Made by a program: the position numbers and the translations under genes
Notes under the pieces: model-generated
The model's input: only the letters and a program-made list of their open reading frames with translations
What the model was told of the DNA's origin: nothing
Database searches by the model: none
DNA from: Ramazzottius varieornatus
Taxonomy: Eukaryota > Tardigrada > Eutardigrada > Parachela > Ramazzottiidae
Direction: 5' to 3'
DNA length: 64,000 nt
Assembly (NCBI GenBank): GCA_001949185.1
Contig: BDGG01000003.1
Coordinates: forward strand, 4,647,092-4,711,091
Part shown: positions 48,286 through 63,264 of the stretch, one piece after another
How the letters are laid out: each line of letters begins with the position of its first letter
How positions within the stretch are numbered: the stretch's first letter is position 1

Positions 48286-49700
48286 ATATCAAAGGCCAGT
48301 GCACGTTTGAAAAGGAAGTTTGGGCCAGTAAGAAGTTTGGGTCAGACGATTCCGAAACAGAGGAACGGAAGTTCGTACGTACGTCTGTACAGTAATTCAC
48401 ACCCATGCTTTTTCCTCAGTTTTCTACGGTTGAACTCTCAGTTTGCCGTCTCTGCGTCTGGCCGAAACTTCCCTTTCCTGCGTGTACCAATATTTTGATA
48501 CGAGGAAAAAAGGAGGGAAAGAGGAAAGGAAGAGTTTCCCGTAAACATTCTGAAGCACGCTCCGTGATCCCAAAGTGTTTCACCTGTGAGCGTTTTCGGG
48601 AATTCATCAGCAATTAACGAGAATTGGGATTGATTTTGGAATGAAAACAATTGAAAAGAAAACCTGTCTTCAGAGTGCGTCAGAACAGCTGGCTGCTTCG
48701 CTGCTCGTTCGCTGCCGCGCTGAGACAAGTGTCACAGCGTGTTGAATATTTGGTGGAGACAAGATACACGGTTCGTAGTGTCCAAGGACAGGCCAAAATC
48801 ATCCAAGAACCTCTGTTCGGTACTGCACACTGTGCAGTTTTTGTAGGTGCGTGATGGAATGCGCTCGGCCTTTGTACATAACACAGCACGCCATTCAGAT
48901 TTGTATTCATGTGCGTGAGGTTGTGCACCAGATGCACTTGCCATGGTGCAATGCACTGCGCCGGTACAAGAGCGATATCGTAACTTCGTGACTCATAATA
49001 TATAATCTTCATTATCGGATGGTGATCCTTCGTACTGAATTGCTTTCTCTCTCCCTCTCTTGAACTGGTGTACTGCTGGTGCCTGTTCTCTTATCTCTTC
49101 AGTCCATGATTTGAGGTGACTCACGACTGTCTAATCTTGTTCGAGAATTGCCACGTCAAGAGGCTGACAAGCCAGGCAAGCAAACCGCCGGCAACTACAC
49201 CGACGCAAGATCCTCTGTGACTTTTGCAGGCTTTCTGCGTTCCCCTGGCTGCTCGACAAGCTGTCAGGGACTTTCTGGGACGTTCTTCACACATAAACCA
49301 ACAGACGGTGTTGATCAGATTGCTGGCCTATTGATCGTGGTAGGTTTCTTCAGTCGCAAACGCCCAGAAGTTAACGGTTGAGTATGAGCGGCGCATAAAG
49401 TCACGTAATCTTGCGCCTGTTTACTGCTAGTCACGTGGTACTCCGCGCAGTTACTCGGTTACGGTCCTAAACGATGACGTAATCTGAGCTTGCGAAATCG
49501 ACTCGCAAAGCTCATGCTAAAATTTTCGGAAAATCACGTGATTTTTCGCCCATGTGCAGCATTAGGTCCGTCACGTGTCCGGATCGCTTCTTCAAGTTGC
49601 GCACATTTTCAGCCAGAAACACCGAAAGCATGCGTCACTGTGAAAAATGGCCAAACTTGACAACATTGTTTCTCCAAGTGGCGCAAGCTACTCGCCAGTA

Positions 49701-49880
49701 CGAGGTAAAACTAGTGGAGTTGGCAATGTGAAATTGCACGGTGGGGTTGTCAACAAGAGAAACAGAGAGANNNNNNNNNNNNNNNNNNNNNNNNNNNNNN
49801 NNNNNNNNNNNNNNNNNNNNTTCTCTTGTTACAACTTCCCCATGCGATTTTGCATTGACAACTCCTCTAGTTGTACCTCG
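49701..49880. repeat. Long inverted repeat around the gap
   Basis: Arm 49701-49761 (CGAGGTAAAACTAGTGGAGT...) is about 80 percent complementary to arm 49821-49880 (...ACTCCTCTAGTTGTACCTCG). The similarity continues outward into family A-like AGTGGCGCA / TGCGTCACT ends. It looks like a longer relative of family A with extra internal sequence. Confidence 0.75.
49771..49820. other. Assembly gap (50 N)
   Basis: Fifty N bases. The gap falls at the centre of a roughly 60-bp inverted repeat, so the missing sequence is probably the loop of a larger palindrome; the true length is unknown. Confidence 0.98.
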
Positions 49881-50422
49881 TAACGCTGCAGCTGTGCGTC
49901 ACTCTGAAAAACAGCCGAGCTGGCGCGAAACCTGTGACTTCCACAATGTCGAAAATGCATTTAAAGAAGGTTCCGTTTTTGAACTCTTTCGAAGTTAAAC
50001 ACCAAAAGGGCGAGAAATTTCTCTCGAAAACGGTTGAGATAAGCATCTAAGGAAGAAAATGTGGCAGGCGAATCCTGGATGAGGGTGAAATATGATGAAG
50101 ACATTCTGTGATGTAAGGAAGACATTTTCTGCTGATCGGGATAACGCTCCTTTATCATGGGTCTTCAGCAACGACTCTTTCCTGTCCATCAATGTGGATG
50201 GCTCGCAAGATGAGCACGGGACTAACGCCCAAGACCTAGATGAGTTCGCGCAGCCCCTTGCTCGGTTGCAATCTGATGGACCAGATCACTATGTCCCATG
50301 ACAGAAAATATAACGCAGTTGGAATTTTATGAAAAGATACTTACCTTCCCCATAATATTATTGGACGTGTGACTAACTCCGGGATAAAAATAGGATTTCG
50401 ACAAAGAAACGTACAAGATGGA

Positions 50423-50517
50423 TATCAGAAGTGGGGCAAACTTCTAGCCAAAACCAATGAAAAAGTGCGCCACTTCGGGCCAACGTTTTTGTTCATTCCA
50501 TCTGCCGATTTCCCAAA
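50423..50517. repeat. Family A, left half decayed
   Basis: The right core AAGTGCGCCACTTCGGG is clear; the left is only faintly visible. Confidence 0.6.
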
Positions 50518-50679
50518 TGCACTGCGCGGGTACGTTAGTGAAAGTCAAATCTTCTTCACACCACCACATGGCAAAGTTATGAAATTCTTATAAATCGTCA
50601 AACCAACAATCCACGAAGCTTTGTCCACAAAAGTTTTCTCTCGGCCTACGCATCAACCGATTTATATCTTATTCACAAA

Positions 50680-50950
50680 ACCAGGTGTTTCCGGTGGTAT
50701 CGAAGAAGTCCCTTATGAAGAGGTAATTCGTTTCCGGTACGTCCACAGACTCTCAACCCATTTCGGGTAGCTCTTTGAGGTCCGTATGATTTTCCGTGTA
50801 TGTCTCCGTAGATGGTAACATGTGAGTCGATCGTCTGTACATTCCCTTCCTCCGAACCTTGGCGCACAGTGCTTCTACCTCCAACTCGCTGATAGGCTCG
50901 TAGTTCCACAGCATCTCGATCTGACGCTCCAAGTTGTTAGTCGGCACCAT
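50680..50950 (-). pseudogene. Protein phosphatase 4 catalytic subunit fragment
   Basis: Read on the minus strand, MVPTNNLERQIEML and ISELEVEALCAKVR match the PP4c N terminus. After a frame change come EEGNVQTIDSHVTIYGDIHG, another shift to DLKELPEMG, an in-frame TGA, and after another shift PETNYLFIRDFFD. These follow PP4c order (LDRQIEQL, EVKALCAKAR, NVQRVDSPVTVCGDIHG, DLKELF, PETNYLFMGDF). About the first 85 codons are present without introns but with several indels and a stop, and the rest is missing. So it is a dead, probably retrotransposed, 5' fragment. Confidence 0.8.
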
Positions 50951-52221
50951 CACACAGTCTACTATACCTGGAGCATTGAAACACATAGGGTCGCGAAGGG
51001 TATCGAAACGATTCACAAGATTCCGAAGAAAATCAGTGGTTGGACCAATAGCAAGTCAAAATTGGCCATATTTTCGCAACAAAATAAATTCCGTACTTAC
51101 GTTATCATGTTCGCAGTCGATTGTGGAGCGACGACGTTAGACCGCCGAATTGGGAGACCACGTTGTCAAATACAAAACGGGCTGTGCAGTCAGCTGGGCA
51201 TCAATCAACAGAACGAGGCGAACATTCGGAACGTTTAGCTATCCAAAATGAAGTTCAGACTAGGTCGTGACGTCATATTCTCCACCAGAAAATGTGTACC
51301 TGGAACGGCGCCCGCTGTGACACTAGTCCCCCCGAGGCCATAGCACGCACTATGCTGTCTTGACTCTTGATGACGGGATGATGCCCGTTCTCGTTCTTGT
51401 GGCTGTTGGCATGCTTTACCATGGTGATGCCCATGGCGAAACGATGTGGGGTCGCCAAGGCATGAGTAGAGTTGCTGGAAATTCTTCATTTCCTGTATAA
51501 ATCTGCGATTGGCTCAATTCAACTGCTTTGTTCAGCCTCTTTACCGGCTGAATGCACGCAGTGCAAGTTCTCGTCAACCAAGCAGTCTTGTAGTTATTCA
51601 GCGTTCGAGTGAATTCAATCGAGTCAAACGGTGACGAAACCGCTGTTTCTAGGTGCGTGTCGTCGTGTTCTGATGCTCACTGCACACCTACGCTCGACAC
51701 CTGTTCCTTCATTCGCCAAATTCGCTAAAAACTGAGAATTTCCAGCAAGTCTAGGCATGAGCAGGCTGGCCAAGTGAGTCACTCCGAGTTCGAATGGAAT
51801 GATCGTGTAATGAGTCATTCGAGATGTTTTCGCCCATTGAGATTCTGATCTGATCCGCCTCACTACGTCATTCCGCACTCTAAATTTCAGATTTCTTTCC
51901 ATATCGCGCTTCAGTTAGTCCATCTTCCACCCACAATCACACGTAGTCAAATCACACTCTTCGGATGGAGTTTTGGTGTTCATCGGATACGATCGGCAGG
52001 GGATCGCTTTCGACTGATCGTGGGTGCTGAGGTGGTAAGTCGTTGTGACATTCCGGCCTATCGCGCTCCTCCTTCGGTACCTTCACCTATTGTTTCCGAT
52101 TCTAGCCTCCGCAAGATTTCCTTCGTGGACTGTTTCCGGAAGCCGAGGAGTGTCTGACCCATCCGTTCTATTCCTTTGCCACGTGTGGCGTTGTCTTGCG
52201 GATCAAGCGGAGCGCGGCGTC

Positions 52222-53802
52222 ATGGATCACTTGAGTAAGTGCAGTGTTTACTGAGGCAAACTTGATCTTTAAGCTGGAGCGTAACCAGTGTTTGTTGTTT
52301 TTGCTACTCTACCTCTTGGATTCCAGCTATTTTTCGTGAGCATCAATTGGTATGGGATAACTGGAATAAATGTCTTTGCTTGGTAGTTAACAGCGACGCC
52401 AACGCGAAGAGGATCCAACGGGTGGAAAGCTCCTTCACGGCAGGCGAGCCCTTAATGAAACCTGGACGTGTCCTTCTGGGCGAAGGAGTGCTGACCAAGA
52501 TCTGTAAGAAGAAAGGAAAGGCCAGGCAGTTCTTCTTGTTCAACGACATCCTCGTGTATGGCAACATTGTCATCAATAATAAGAAGGTGACTTACGTTAA
52601 CGAAATAGTTGGGGAGCTCGGCAAACAAATTCAGCGGCATCATCATCTGAAGTGGCGCACTTTTCCATTTCTACAGCTAGAAGTGTGCGCCACGTGCAAA
52701 AACGCCCTTGTAGCGTTTGTTTGCTCGAATTAGCAGCTCTGCTTTCCTCTACTGTTCGAAGCCATACAATCTAACTGCGGTTTCTTTTCGTAGTTCAAGC
52801 AGTTTAACAAGCAGCGAGTTATACCCCTGGAAGAAATTAAGCTCGGCGACATGGAGGACGAAGGCAGTAAGAACTTGATATCGTCATCGAGGATAACTCT
52901 ATCGTGCATATAAATGCACTGTCAGCGCATTCTCCTCCTTTCCTTTTTTGTAGATATCAGAAATGGCTGGTTCATCTGCAGCAGAAGCAAGTCCTTCGCG
53001 GTATTTGCTTCGACACCGATAGAGAAGCAGCAGTGGATTGACCATATAAACAGGGCTGTCGCCGATCATGTCCGACATGGTGAGAAGTTCTTCGGACTAA
53101 AGTAGAGTTCTTGTACTAAGCGAACCGTCCGTTTTTTCCAGCCAAAGTAATCCTTCCCTCCACTTTCGCCGCAACAATGGTCCCGGACAGCGAAGCGAAA
53201 AGCTGTATGCATTGCCAAAAGTCCCAATTCACCTTCGTGAACAGACGAGTAAGCTAGGACGCCAGCAGATGCTTTGAACAAAACCGTTGTCCCAAGTGGC
53301 GCACTCTTGCAGCCAAAAACAGATAGATTGTGCGCTACTTGAGGTAACGATCCTGTCCCAGCTCTTACCCAACGTACTTCAGTTCCGGTTGTTTACGGTT
53401 TACCCATGGTTCTTTTTCTCTCTTTAGCATCACTGCCGAAAGTGCGGCTACGTTATAGGTGCCTGTTGTAGCCAGTTCGCCGTGATCCCGGAACAAAGCA
53501 ACAAATCTCAAAGAGTGTGCCCGACCTGCGCAGCTGAACTACAACGAATCGAACAGCGAAACGGCCGACTGTCCAACGGTAAGTCGTTTTATTGCTTGTT
53601 CAGACAACTTTATTGTAATTTCCATCACCGTTCTGTAGGGTCCATGGGTAATACTCCAGAGTCTCCCGCGCCGGAAGAGTCCGACGACGACAGCTACGGC
53701 AGTCCGAATGGTTCGCGCCAAGCCCACTCTGCCGGCATCTTCTACGACCGTGAAAGCCATATCAAAAGACTGTCTTCCGAAGACGAAGGCCAATCAGTAT
53801 AG
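52222..53802 (+). CDS. PLEKHF: Phafin: PH and FYVE domain protein (PLEKHF)
   Basis: Seven exons: 52222-52234, 52327-52586, 52794-52866, 52954-53079, 53142-53248, 53428-53578, 53639-53802 (297 aa; human PLEKHF2 249). Phafins bind phosphoinositides on endosomes and lysosomes. The PH domain runs from about residue 35 to 150 (GRVLLGEGVLTKICKKKGKA, FFLFNDILVYG, PLEEIKLGDMED, IRNGWFICSRSKSFAVFAS, QQWIDHINRAV). The FYVE zinc finger follows (CMHCQKSQFTFVNRRHHCRKCG, CCSQF, RVCPTC). The FYVE WxxD motif reads MVPD, so its Trp is replaced by Met. The C-terminal tail of about 55 residues is acidic and Ser-rich. Two introns hold family A repeats. Confidence 0.9.
52617..52731. repeat. Family A hairpin
   Basis: PLEKHF intron 2; both outer ends present (CTCGGCAAACAAATTC, GCGTTTGTTTGCTCGA). 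Confidence 0.85.
53276..53362. repeat. Family A hairpin
   Basis: PLEKHF intron 5. Confidence 0.8.
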
Positions 53803-54282
53803 TCGTCCCTCACCCTCATTGTGCCTTGTTTGTTTTTCTTCCCTTTGGAAACCATGGTTATAAATTCCAGCCAGTTGTACAAAAGTGGAATTTTCTTGTT
53901 TGAATGAAAAGTCCATCCGCTGAGCTTTTTGTATATTATATGCATTCCCGGATCCTGGTTGGAAAAATGCATATTTTTACGACATTGTGAGTCTTCCTGG
54001 CTTTTGTTTACAATATCTGATTCTGTACGACAACCGATGTGATTCTGTCGATAATCGAATATAGTTTATACGGTGTTGACTTTTTGTTTACAGCCGTTTT
54101 GTGCGCTTCATAGCATGCGTTGAAATAATGACATAAACAATGCTTCATAATTATTCAATATTGAAAATGAATTTAACGAACGTTCAAAACAAGAAAAAAT
54201 ACGGAAAAATTCAAAACTCAACATCACAGATTAATAACAGAGTAATACTTCGATATAATAAAATGCTCCATCATAGAATCGA
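53803..54282. other. Convergent intergenic, PLEKHF / ABHD16A
   Basis: AT-rich 3' flanks of two convergent genes; nothing further recognised. Confidence 0.45.
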
Positions 54283-56500
54283 TCACATAGTACGAGTGGG
54301 ATGCCATGGATCGGTAAAGAGCTCTTTAGGCAGCTGCGTACAGTGCGTCTCCTGTAAATCTTTCATATACAAGTGCGCTAAGTATATCGTCAACTTGCGT
54401 CTTGTATCAAGGTCCAACTTTCCTCCAATGTCCAGAGGAAACACTACATCTCTGGGAGAAGCCATTGCCGTTTCGACGAGCAGGCTGTTCCAGGTATGAA
54501 TCGGAGAACTCTGACTATCTTTCAGGTATTCAGCTTCCAATGCTCCTGAAAGATTTCAGTCTGAAATGAAACTTTACGGAACTTTGAAAGGGAACATCTT
54601 CGCTTACTTTTCGAGTTTGGTTCGGCTCGCAGCCAGGCGTTCAACAGGGGAAAGGTTTCCTGGTTGACGATCTGCGGATACCGATGAGAAAGAATCATCT
54701 TCAGCAGAACATCGCCCCTGTTTACTAATGCTTTCACTTCGCTATCGTGCACCGAGAGGATCTCGTCCATCGTTCTCCTGATCAACAGAATGGGCCCGTT
54801 GTACTGACACAACAGCTCAGCCACATTCAAATTCAGGTAGGTGCGGACTGAATGCTTCACTACTGTACTCATCGCTGGAGGCATCCTTGCGAGCGCCAGC
54901 GGCAGAAGATCGTCGAAAGTGGCATCCAACACCACCCCTAAACCAGAAGAAACATCTTCAGCATTGACAACATCAACGTGGAGCTCGACAGACTCGTCCA
55001 GATCATCTCCCCGGGGTGGCGCACACTTCCAGTGAATACCACTGGAAACGCGCGCCACTGCGACAAACTCGATAACACTGCTTTTCCAAGTGGCGCACGC
55101 TTCTGCCAATAACACTGCCAACGCGCTCCACTTGAAAAAACCGCCTTGGACGAGCTTTGATGAGCTTCCAACGTCAAAATAATCACTTTTCTTCTTACCT
55201 TTCATTTGCGGGTAGGCGGAAGCCAGCCAGCTTGCCGGATACCCACCGATGGACCAGGCGAAGACCATGACGTCCGCTTCACCGAAGCCTAGATGTTCAA
55301 CAGCATACCGCATGACGGCGTCAGCAGCGTGGAGTTCTTGGCTTGGTAGTGGTTCGCCAGTTGAGCAGCCGAAGCCTGGGTGGTTCCATCCGAGGACAGA
55401 GTACTGGAGCTGCATAGGTGTGGCCATGATACCTATCTCGTAGAAGCCTGCGTTGCCTTCGCAGCAGATCACCAGAGTTCGTCCCTTTTGGTCTAGAGTG
55501 TGGCGGTTGTCGACGAAGAGCGTGTCGATGAAGCTGCCATCGAATGTGCGAATCTTGGCTCTTTTTGTGTTCAGGTTCCTCTGAAAACAGACAGAACCAA
55601 GTTAAGACCCCCCCCCCCTGCCTACCTTCCAGCACTACGAGGGAAAAGACCAACTTTGAGTATGCAGGTAGGCGAGATGTAATTAGCTTTTATCTCATGC
55701 TCCTACGTACTTCCGGTACAGCATCAAGGATGCGGATAAGTGCATGCAGTTGCTGAAGCATCGTTTTTCGACTTACGCTTTCGATAAACTTCGCTCGACC
55801 ATCTCTCAAAGCAGGCATAAGCATCGCTTTCATGATCTGTAGCGATCCGGGATACAGCATTCTTCTGCCAATGGTCTTGAGCAGAACATATCCGATGATC
55901 TTCCAGACGATGCCTAATCGACCCATCGAGCGATTCGCCATCGGTGACAGAATGGGTTTCTTCAAAGGCGCACTCGCCAGGTACTCGACAGGAAGACTGG
56001 CAAACTCAAAGTCGTACATCTTGAGCAACTGCAACCTACTTTCTTTCGTTGGATTCTTTCTGTGTTCGAGGAATGTCCGAAGAAAGGTGGTGTACTGCGG
56101 GTTGGATCGTCTTCCAACACCTTGCACGAGGACAGCGGCGCCCGCGACGGCGACCACAAAGCCGAATGGCCGAAGCCATCCCATGTCTTTGGCGTACACT
56201 TCGTCCAGAGCGAAGCCATGTCGGTAAAATGCCCCAAGAAGCCAGATGGGAGAGTAGATCTTGAAGAGGATCCATACGCAGCGAGTGGCCAGCAGGACGT
56301 ACGAACTATACCGCTCCACTCTCGTGGGGATGTAATGTCCCTACAAGGAACTACCATCTAATAAGGCTTCTATCAAACGGCCAGCGCTGGTCACGCTTTC
56401 ATATTCTCGAACGACTTTGCTGGAAGAAACTTACGCGAAAAGGTCCAGCGTGAATGTGATGCAGCTCCGGTCCGAGGATCGCTTTCAGAAAGAGCCGCAT
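54283..56500 (-). CDS. ABHD16A: ABHD16A-like phosphatidylserine lipase
   Basis: Five minus-strand exons in phase: 56500-56435, 56340-55777, 55580-55199, 54937-54608, 54545-54283 (534 aa; human 558). ABHD16A (BAT5) hydrolyses phosphatidylserine to lyso-PS at ER membranes. The N terminus (FLKAILGPELHHIH, HYIPTRVERYSSY) and two hydrophobic stretches (about 33-55 and 65-85) match the family, as do GRRSNPQY, GRRMLYPGS and ALMPAL. The hydrolase core has LVICCEGNAGFYEIG, LGWNHPGF, the nucleophile elbow WSIGG (Ser), LDATFDDL (Asp region), LIRRTMDEI and a His near the end (LQETHCTQLP). One intron holds a dimeric family A repeat, another a family B hairpin. Confidence 0.92.
54990..55170. repeat. Family A dimer
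   Basis: Two cores in an ABHD16A intron. Confidence 0.85.
55610..55676. repeat. Family B hairpin
   Basis: CCTGCCTACC...GTATGCAGGTAGG in the ABHD16A intron 55581-55776, after a run of C. Confidence 0.55.
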
Positions 56501-57164
56501 CCTCGCTGGCTCTTATTCCTCTGCGTTTGCAGCGTCTCCGGTTTCACCCGAGTATGTCAGATCCAGTGGATCAAAGGAAAAGCTACGCGAGGAAGTTGGG
56601 AAGAGCTTCGAAAGAATTAAAGAAACGACGATGCCGAGGAGTCGGCCGAGAAAATTCGATCATCATTTAAGACCTGAATTAAAAAAATAAAAACAAAAAT
56701 TTCGAAAGTGGCTGCATTTGGGTTTGTTGGTCTTCATACAGTGTGCAGCCTTCATTACCGATGAAGCTCCGCCTATACAGCTGCGCCATTGTAGAAAATG
56801 TTCCGGCTCCGCCCTTTTCGTCTGCCACTTGACGTCACGCTAAATTCCCACGTTCTTTTGATACGATGCCTTTCAGTCGACCTTGACGAATTTTTCCCAG
56901 ACGTGCACGCACCTGCCAAATTCGTCACGTTTCTTGTACAAACATCCTGCTGCTCATCTCCCGCTCCCCAGTCCCACTTGTGCGGAAGTAACCGGTAAGA
57001 GCGCTCATCCACAATTACATTCCGTGACATACGTTGATGATCGCAGTTGTGAAATCGACAGGCCGGCTCGCATCAGCTGCTCCGTTTTCTGCAGGCAGGT
57101 TGCAGGTCACTTCCTCCTACCATTCCGTTCTGTTGTTTTGCAGATCTGTTCGAACAGAGTCACA
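56501..57164. other. Divergent interval, ABHD16A / GPI
   Basis: Head-to-head spacing of about 0.66 kb between two genes. A 5' UTR intron of GPI may end at the CAG at 57141-57143. No other element recognised. Confidence 0.45.
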
Positions 57165-59992
<2,828 letters not shown>

Positions 59993-60725
59993 TTCCATTA
60001 CTAGCTTAGAGTTTTTTCTGATGGAACACATGTATGAAATGGGTTTCTATCCTGTGGTTTTTGTTTTCGGTGCATCGACTTCCTGTTTCGCGTTAGGCAA
60101 AGCATTGAGTTTATAGTATCGTGACGTCTTGAATTTCTTCTGTACTGGTTTGCTGTTTTGGACGCTACATACGTTTGTGCTTTCCTTAATCAGATTTGAT
60201 AGTTTGCTTCGCCTGCTCATTATCGTTCAAAATTCATACTGTACTGTATTTCTAAATTGAACATTCTGCGCAGTCACATGACAGGCCCATAAATTAGGCT
60301 CCGGGTGACCTTGGTTCGTTCAGCAGGTCCCGGGGATCATTTTATGGACTTGTTATGTGACTGCGCAGAAGTTTGGAGGGAATACAGTAAAAATCATCAG
60401 ATGCAAATCTTTCCCTCTAATTGGGGAAGCCAGCAAAGGAGACGTACAAGATCGTCGTGTCAAGTTGCGCACCCTTCCGCTTGGTAACAATGAAACGATG
60501 CGCCAGTTGAGGTGACGATCTTGTACGAATAGTTGGCCGATCTGTCACTTCATTGCGAAAGTGCAATATGGATAGACAAAAAGGAGGGAAGCATTGAGAA
60601 GCATCAAGTATCGTGAAACCGTAAGAGAATATTGAAATTAGGATTCCGTTAAGCGAGTGAAAACCGTGGAAAGTACCGGGGTTCGAACAAGGAACAGTAC
60701 GAGTACCAAAATTCCCACATTTCTT
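59993..60725. other. Convergent intergenic, GPI / FAM98
   Basis: 3' flanks of convergent genes. A family A repeat lies at 60432-60545. Confidence 0.5.
60432..60545. repeat. Family A hairpin, diverged
   Basis: Intergenic between GPI and FAM98; arms ACGTACAAGATCGTC and GACGATCTTGTACG. Confidence 0.75.
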
Positions 60726-62420
60726 CTACCAGAAATCATCGCCGCCATCTCCACGCCGTCCACGGCCTCTTCCACCTCCGCGTCCGCCTCCACCGCGATG
60801 CCCTCGTCCGGCTCCGTATCCATGCTGAACCCGTCCTCCGCCTCTTCGGCCACCGCCGCTGCGGTTCCCACCTCGGAATCCGCCCCCTCCACGTCCTCGG
60901 AAACCGCGGCCTCGACCACCAGCCACACGTTCACTAAAGCCGGGCATACCGATCACCGACTCATGCGGGCGACCACCACGATCAGGCACATTACCCATCA
61001 CCGTCTTGTTCACGTTGCACTCGGTGAACTGGCGCACTCCGTGGCTGGAAGTCTTTTCGAGAAGCAGCATGTCGTCACGAGCGGACAGAATGTCCGCCAC
61101 CCCGACCTACGGAAACCGGAACTGAAAAGCCGCCCACCAAAGCGGAAGATCGACATCTCAAGTGGCGCACGCTTCGGATTTTTAACAATAAGAACGTGCG
61201 CGACTTGACGTAACGATCTTGTATGTATGTCCTTATGCCCGTTTTCTACGGAAATTATGCCAAAGCTCAAGCAGGTAAGTGCCCGGCACGGCCCTGGCAG
61301 CAAACTTCGCAGAAAAGGGTAAATTCAACGAGCCAGCAAAAACAAAGTTTGTTCGTCAGATCGTTTCTAGATGCATGACGAGTGATTACCTTTGAATCGA
61401 GGGACATTTCGTGTCGGCTAGGCATGCACACTTCGCTCAGTTGCTTTTCCTTGTTCCGCGCTTTCTCCGACCACGTGAAAGACTGGACCGTCACATCGAA
61501 ACGTTTCAGCAACATTTCGCGACGAAGACGGTACTCAGCGCTCAGAGCGTCGTTGATCTGCTCGAGCTGTTGCCACTGAGCCTGGCTCAACTGAGTTTTC
61601 AAGAGCGCGTTTCCCAGAACTTGGGGTGGAAGATTCTGCATGGCGTTCTGTAGGGTCGTTTCTATCTTGGAGAAAATGCCTGCTGTATCCACGTTTTTCG
61701 GCGGTACACCCAGTCCCAACGCGCTACAGATCTTCCTGATGTCGTCCTCTACCGGAGAAGAGGCCACTCCGTTCTGCATACTGAAGAGATAAAAATGCAG
61801 GGCGATAACAGACAAACGAGAGATCGGTGCGCAAACTGTACCGTCCATCTCACATACCTGCATACTTCCGGTTCATGATACGTGCGAGACAGAAAGTATG
61901 CAGGTACGTGAAAAACGTATGGAATGTCGCTCAAGTGTGTCTATTTCGAAAGAACCTCCTTTCCTTTTTCTAGAAAGCCGGCAAAGTTGTCAAATGGATC
62001 TTGAACAGTTATTAGACCGCTGCTAAACCTTTTGTCCGGTCCAAAGTTGGTGTAGTTCATTCGAGCAGCTGCCAGTTCGCCAAGAAGGAAGTCCAGCAGC
62101 AGCAGACGATTCTCCGGAGTCGCCAGTCGTTCGGCCAACGGTGCGCTCACTAGGCGATTATACGGACACTCCAGCTCGTGTAAGAGACTGCTGACATTCA
62201 TAACGAACGAGTTGAGGTCTTGTGGTGACTGCATGGCGTGGACTTCTTGCTGAAGACGGACATAGCCTTGCAGCTGTTTCGAGATCGACTGAACCAGCTG
62301 GCTGAACTCTGGAGATTCCAACCCTTGGTTGACAAGCTGCTTGAGGCTTTCTTGGCTTAGCGCTTGTCCTCCAAAGGGCACACCCTGTAGCTCCTTCAAG
62401 ATTTCCTCGTCCGCAACCAT
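60726..62420 (-). CDS. FAM98-family protein with RGG tail
   Basis: Three minus-strand exons: 62420-62029, 61780-61390, 61106-60726 (387 aa). FAM98 proteins belong to the DDX1/RTCB tRNA-ligase-associated complex and bind RNA (family knowledge). The N-terminal calponin-homology-like part has SPEFSQLVQSISKQL, NVSSLLHELECPYNRL and LLLLDFLLGELAAARM. The middle has IRKICSALGLGVPP, WQQLEQINDALSAEYRLRREMLLKRFDVTVQSFTWSEKAR split over the exon, and the third exon has VADILSARDD, VMGNVPDRGGRP and a Gly/Arg-rich tail of about 60 residues ending GGDDFW. The first donor (gtttag) is weak and chosen by phase. Introns contain one family A and one family B hairpin. Confidence 0.88.
61148..61231. repeat. Family A hairpin
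   Basis: FAM98 intron 2. Confidence 0.75.
61857..61910. repeat. Family B hairpin
   Basis: ACCTGCATACTT...AAGTATGCAGGTAC in FAM98 intron 1; the best-preserved copy. Confidence 0.7.
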
Positions 62421-63264
62421 TCCCGATCCGTTTCTGAGTTTCTACAACGGAAAACCCCCAATAATATTGCACCGTTATACCGTATAAAAAGTTTAGATGC
62501 GTCCGCAGCCGGTGTCTGGACGATTAGAGGCTCACCCAGAGCTTATCTACCTGCAGACAACCTCTGGATATCTGTCAGAGTATCTTGCGTGAAACCGAGA
62601 GGCTGAGAATGATAACACTCCCCGAGAAGATTCACAGCTGTTCAGTTGCTCAGCTTTCTGTTTCGAAAAAAGTGTCTGATGAACTCGGCCTCTGACTCGG
62701 CATCGAAAAGGCTCATACCGCCCGCCATACGGCCGGAACCTCCTCATCAGATCGCAATATCGCGATCTCATAAGTCATAACACTGGTTCTGCGGTGGAGG
62801 AGGCACCTTTGGGATTTTCTCCAGCTCCAGGAAATGACCATTGGCATATCTTCCCGATACTTTGTAGAGAGCCAAGGGTCTCAGCTATCACGTAAAAGCG
62901 TTGATATCGTCATCGGCGAGTGACATGGTCTGAATGATCCCTCGTCAGCAAAATGTCGCAAAGTCTGTCTCCCTACACGTCCGGCCAAAGTTTACTGTCA
63001 ATGTGAATTCCAACCTTCCTCGTGACTGCATTTGTTCAATACTTTCTCGCACCGTCAGCGACTCTATTCGCCGAGTGCCAAAAACCCGCCAAGCGAACTT
63101 CTTACTGTGAGGTTTTGTTGTTTCCTTTCATGTATGTTTCCTGTCGAAACACTCAGTCTAAGCCCGAAGGGTTTCAAGCCCGTAAGATTTTTCCGGGGTT
63201 TCCAAATTTTAACACAGCACTTCCGGCTGTGTAGTTTGTAGTCCAAACTTTTCTCTTCTTCGCC
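62421..63264. other. Divergent interval, FAM98 / NmrA-like
   Basis: About 0.85 kb head-to-head. A minus-strand open frame at 62547-62771 is not convincing. No repeat recognised. Confidence 0.45.

Larger units (their letters stand above)
49578..49920. repeat. Family A compound element with gap
   Basis: A complete small core (49590-49640) followed by a second unit whose two halves flank the long inverted repeat and the N gap. Confidence 0.7.
47470..52221. other. Gene-poor interval with gap, repeats and pseudogene
   Basis: About 4.7 kb. It contains family A repeats (48180, 49578, 50423), a 50-N assembly gap (49771-49820) and a protein phosphatase 4 pseudogene (50680-50950). An unassigned minus-strand open frame spans 47688 to about 48060. 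No intact multi-exon gene is recognised. Confidence 0.5.

Noticed and set aside
51235-51489. Minus-strand frames possibly from another pseudogene
   Set aside because: Fragments such as ATPHRFAMGITMV look suggestive, but I could not tie them to a family.
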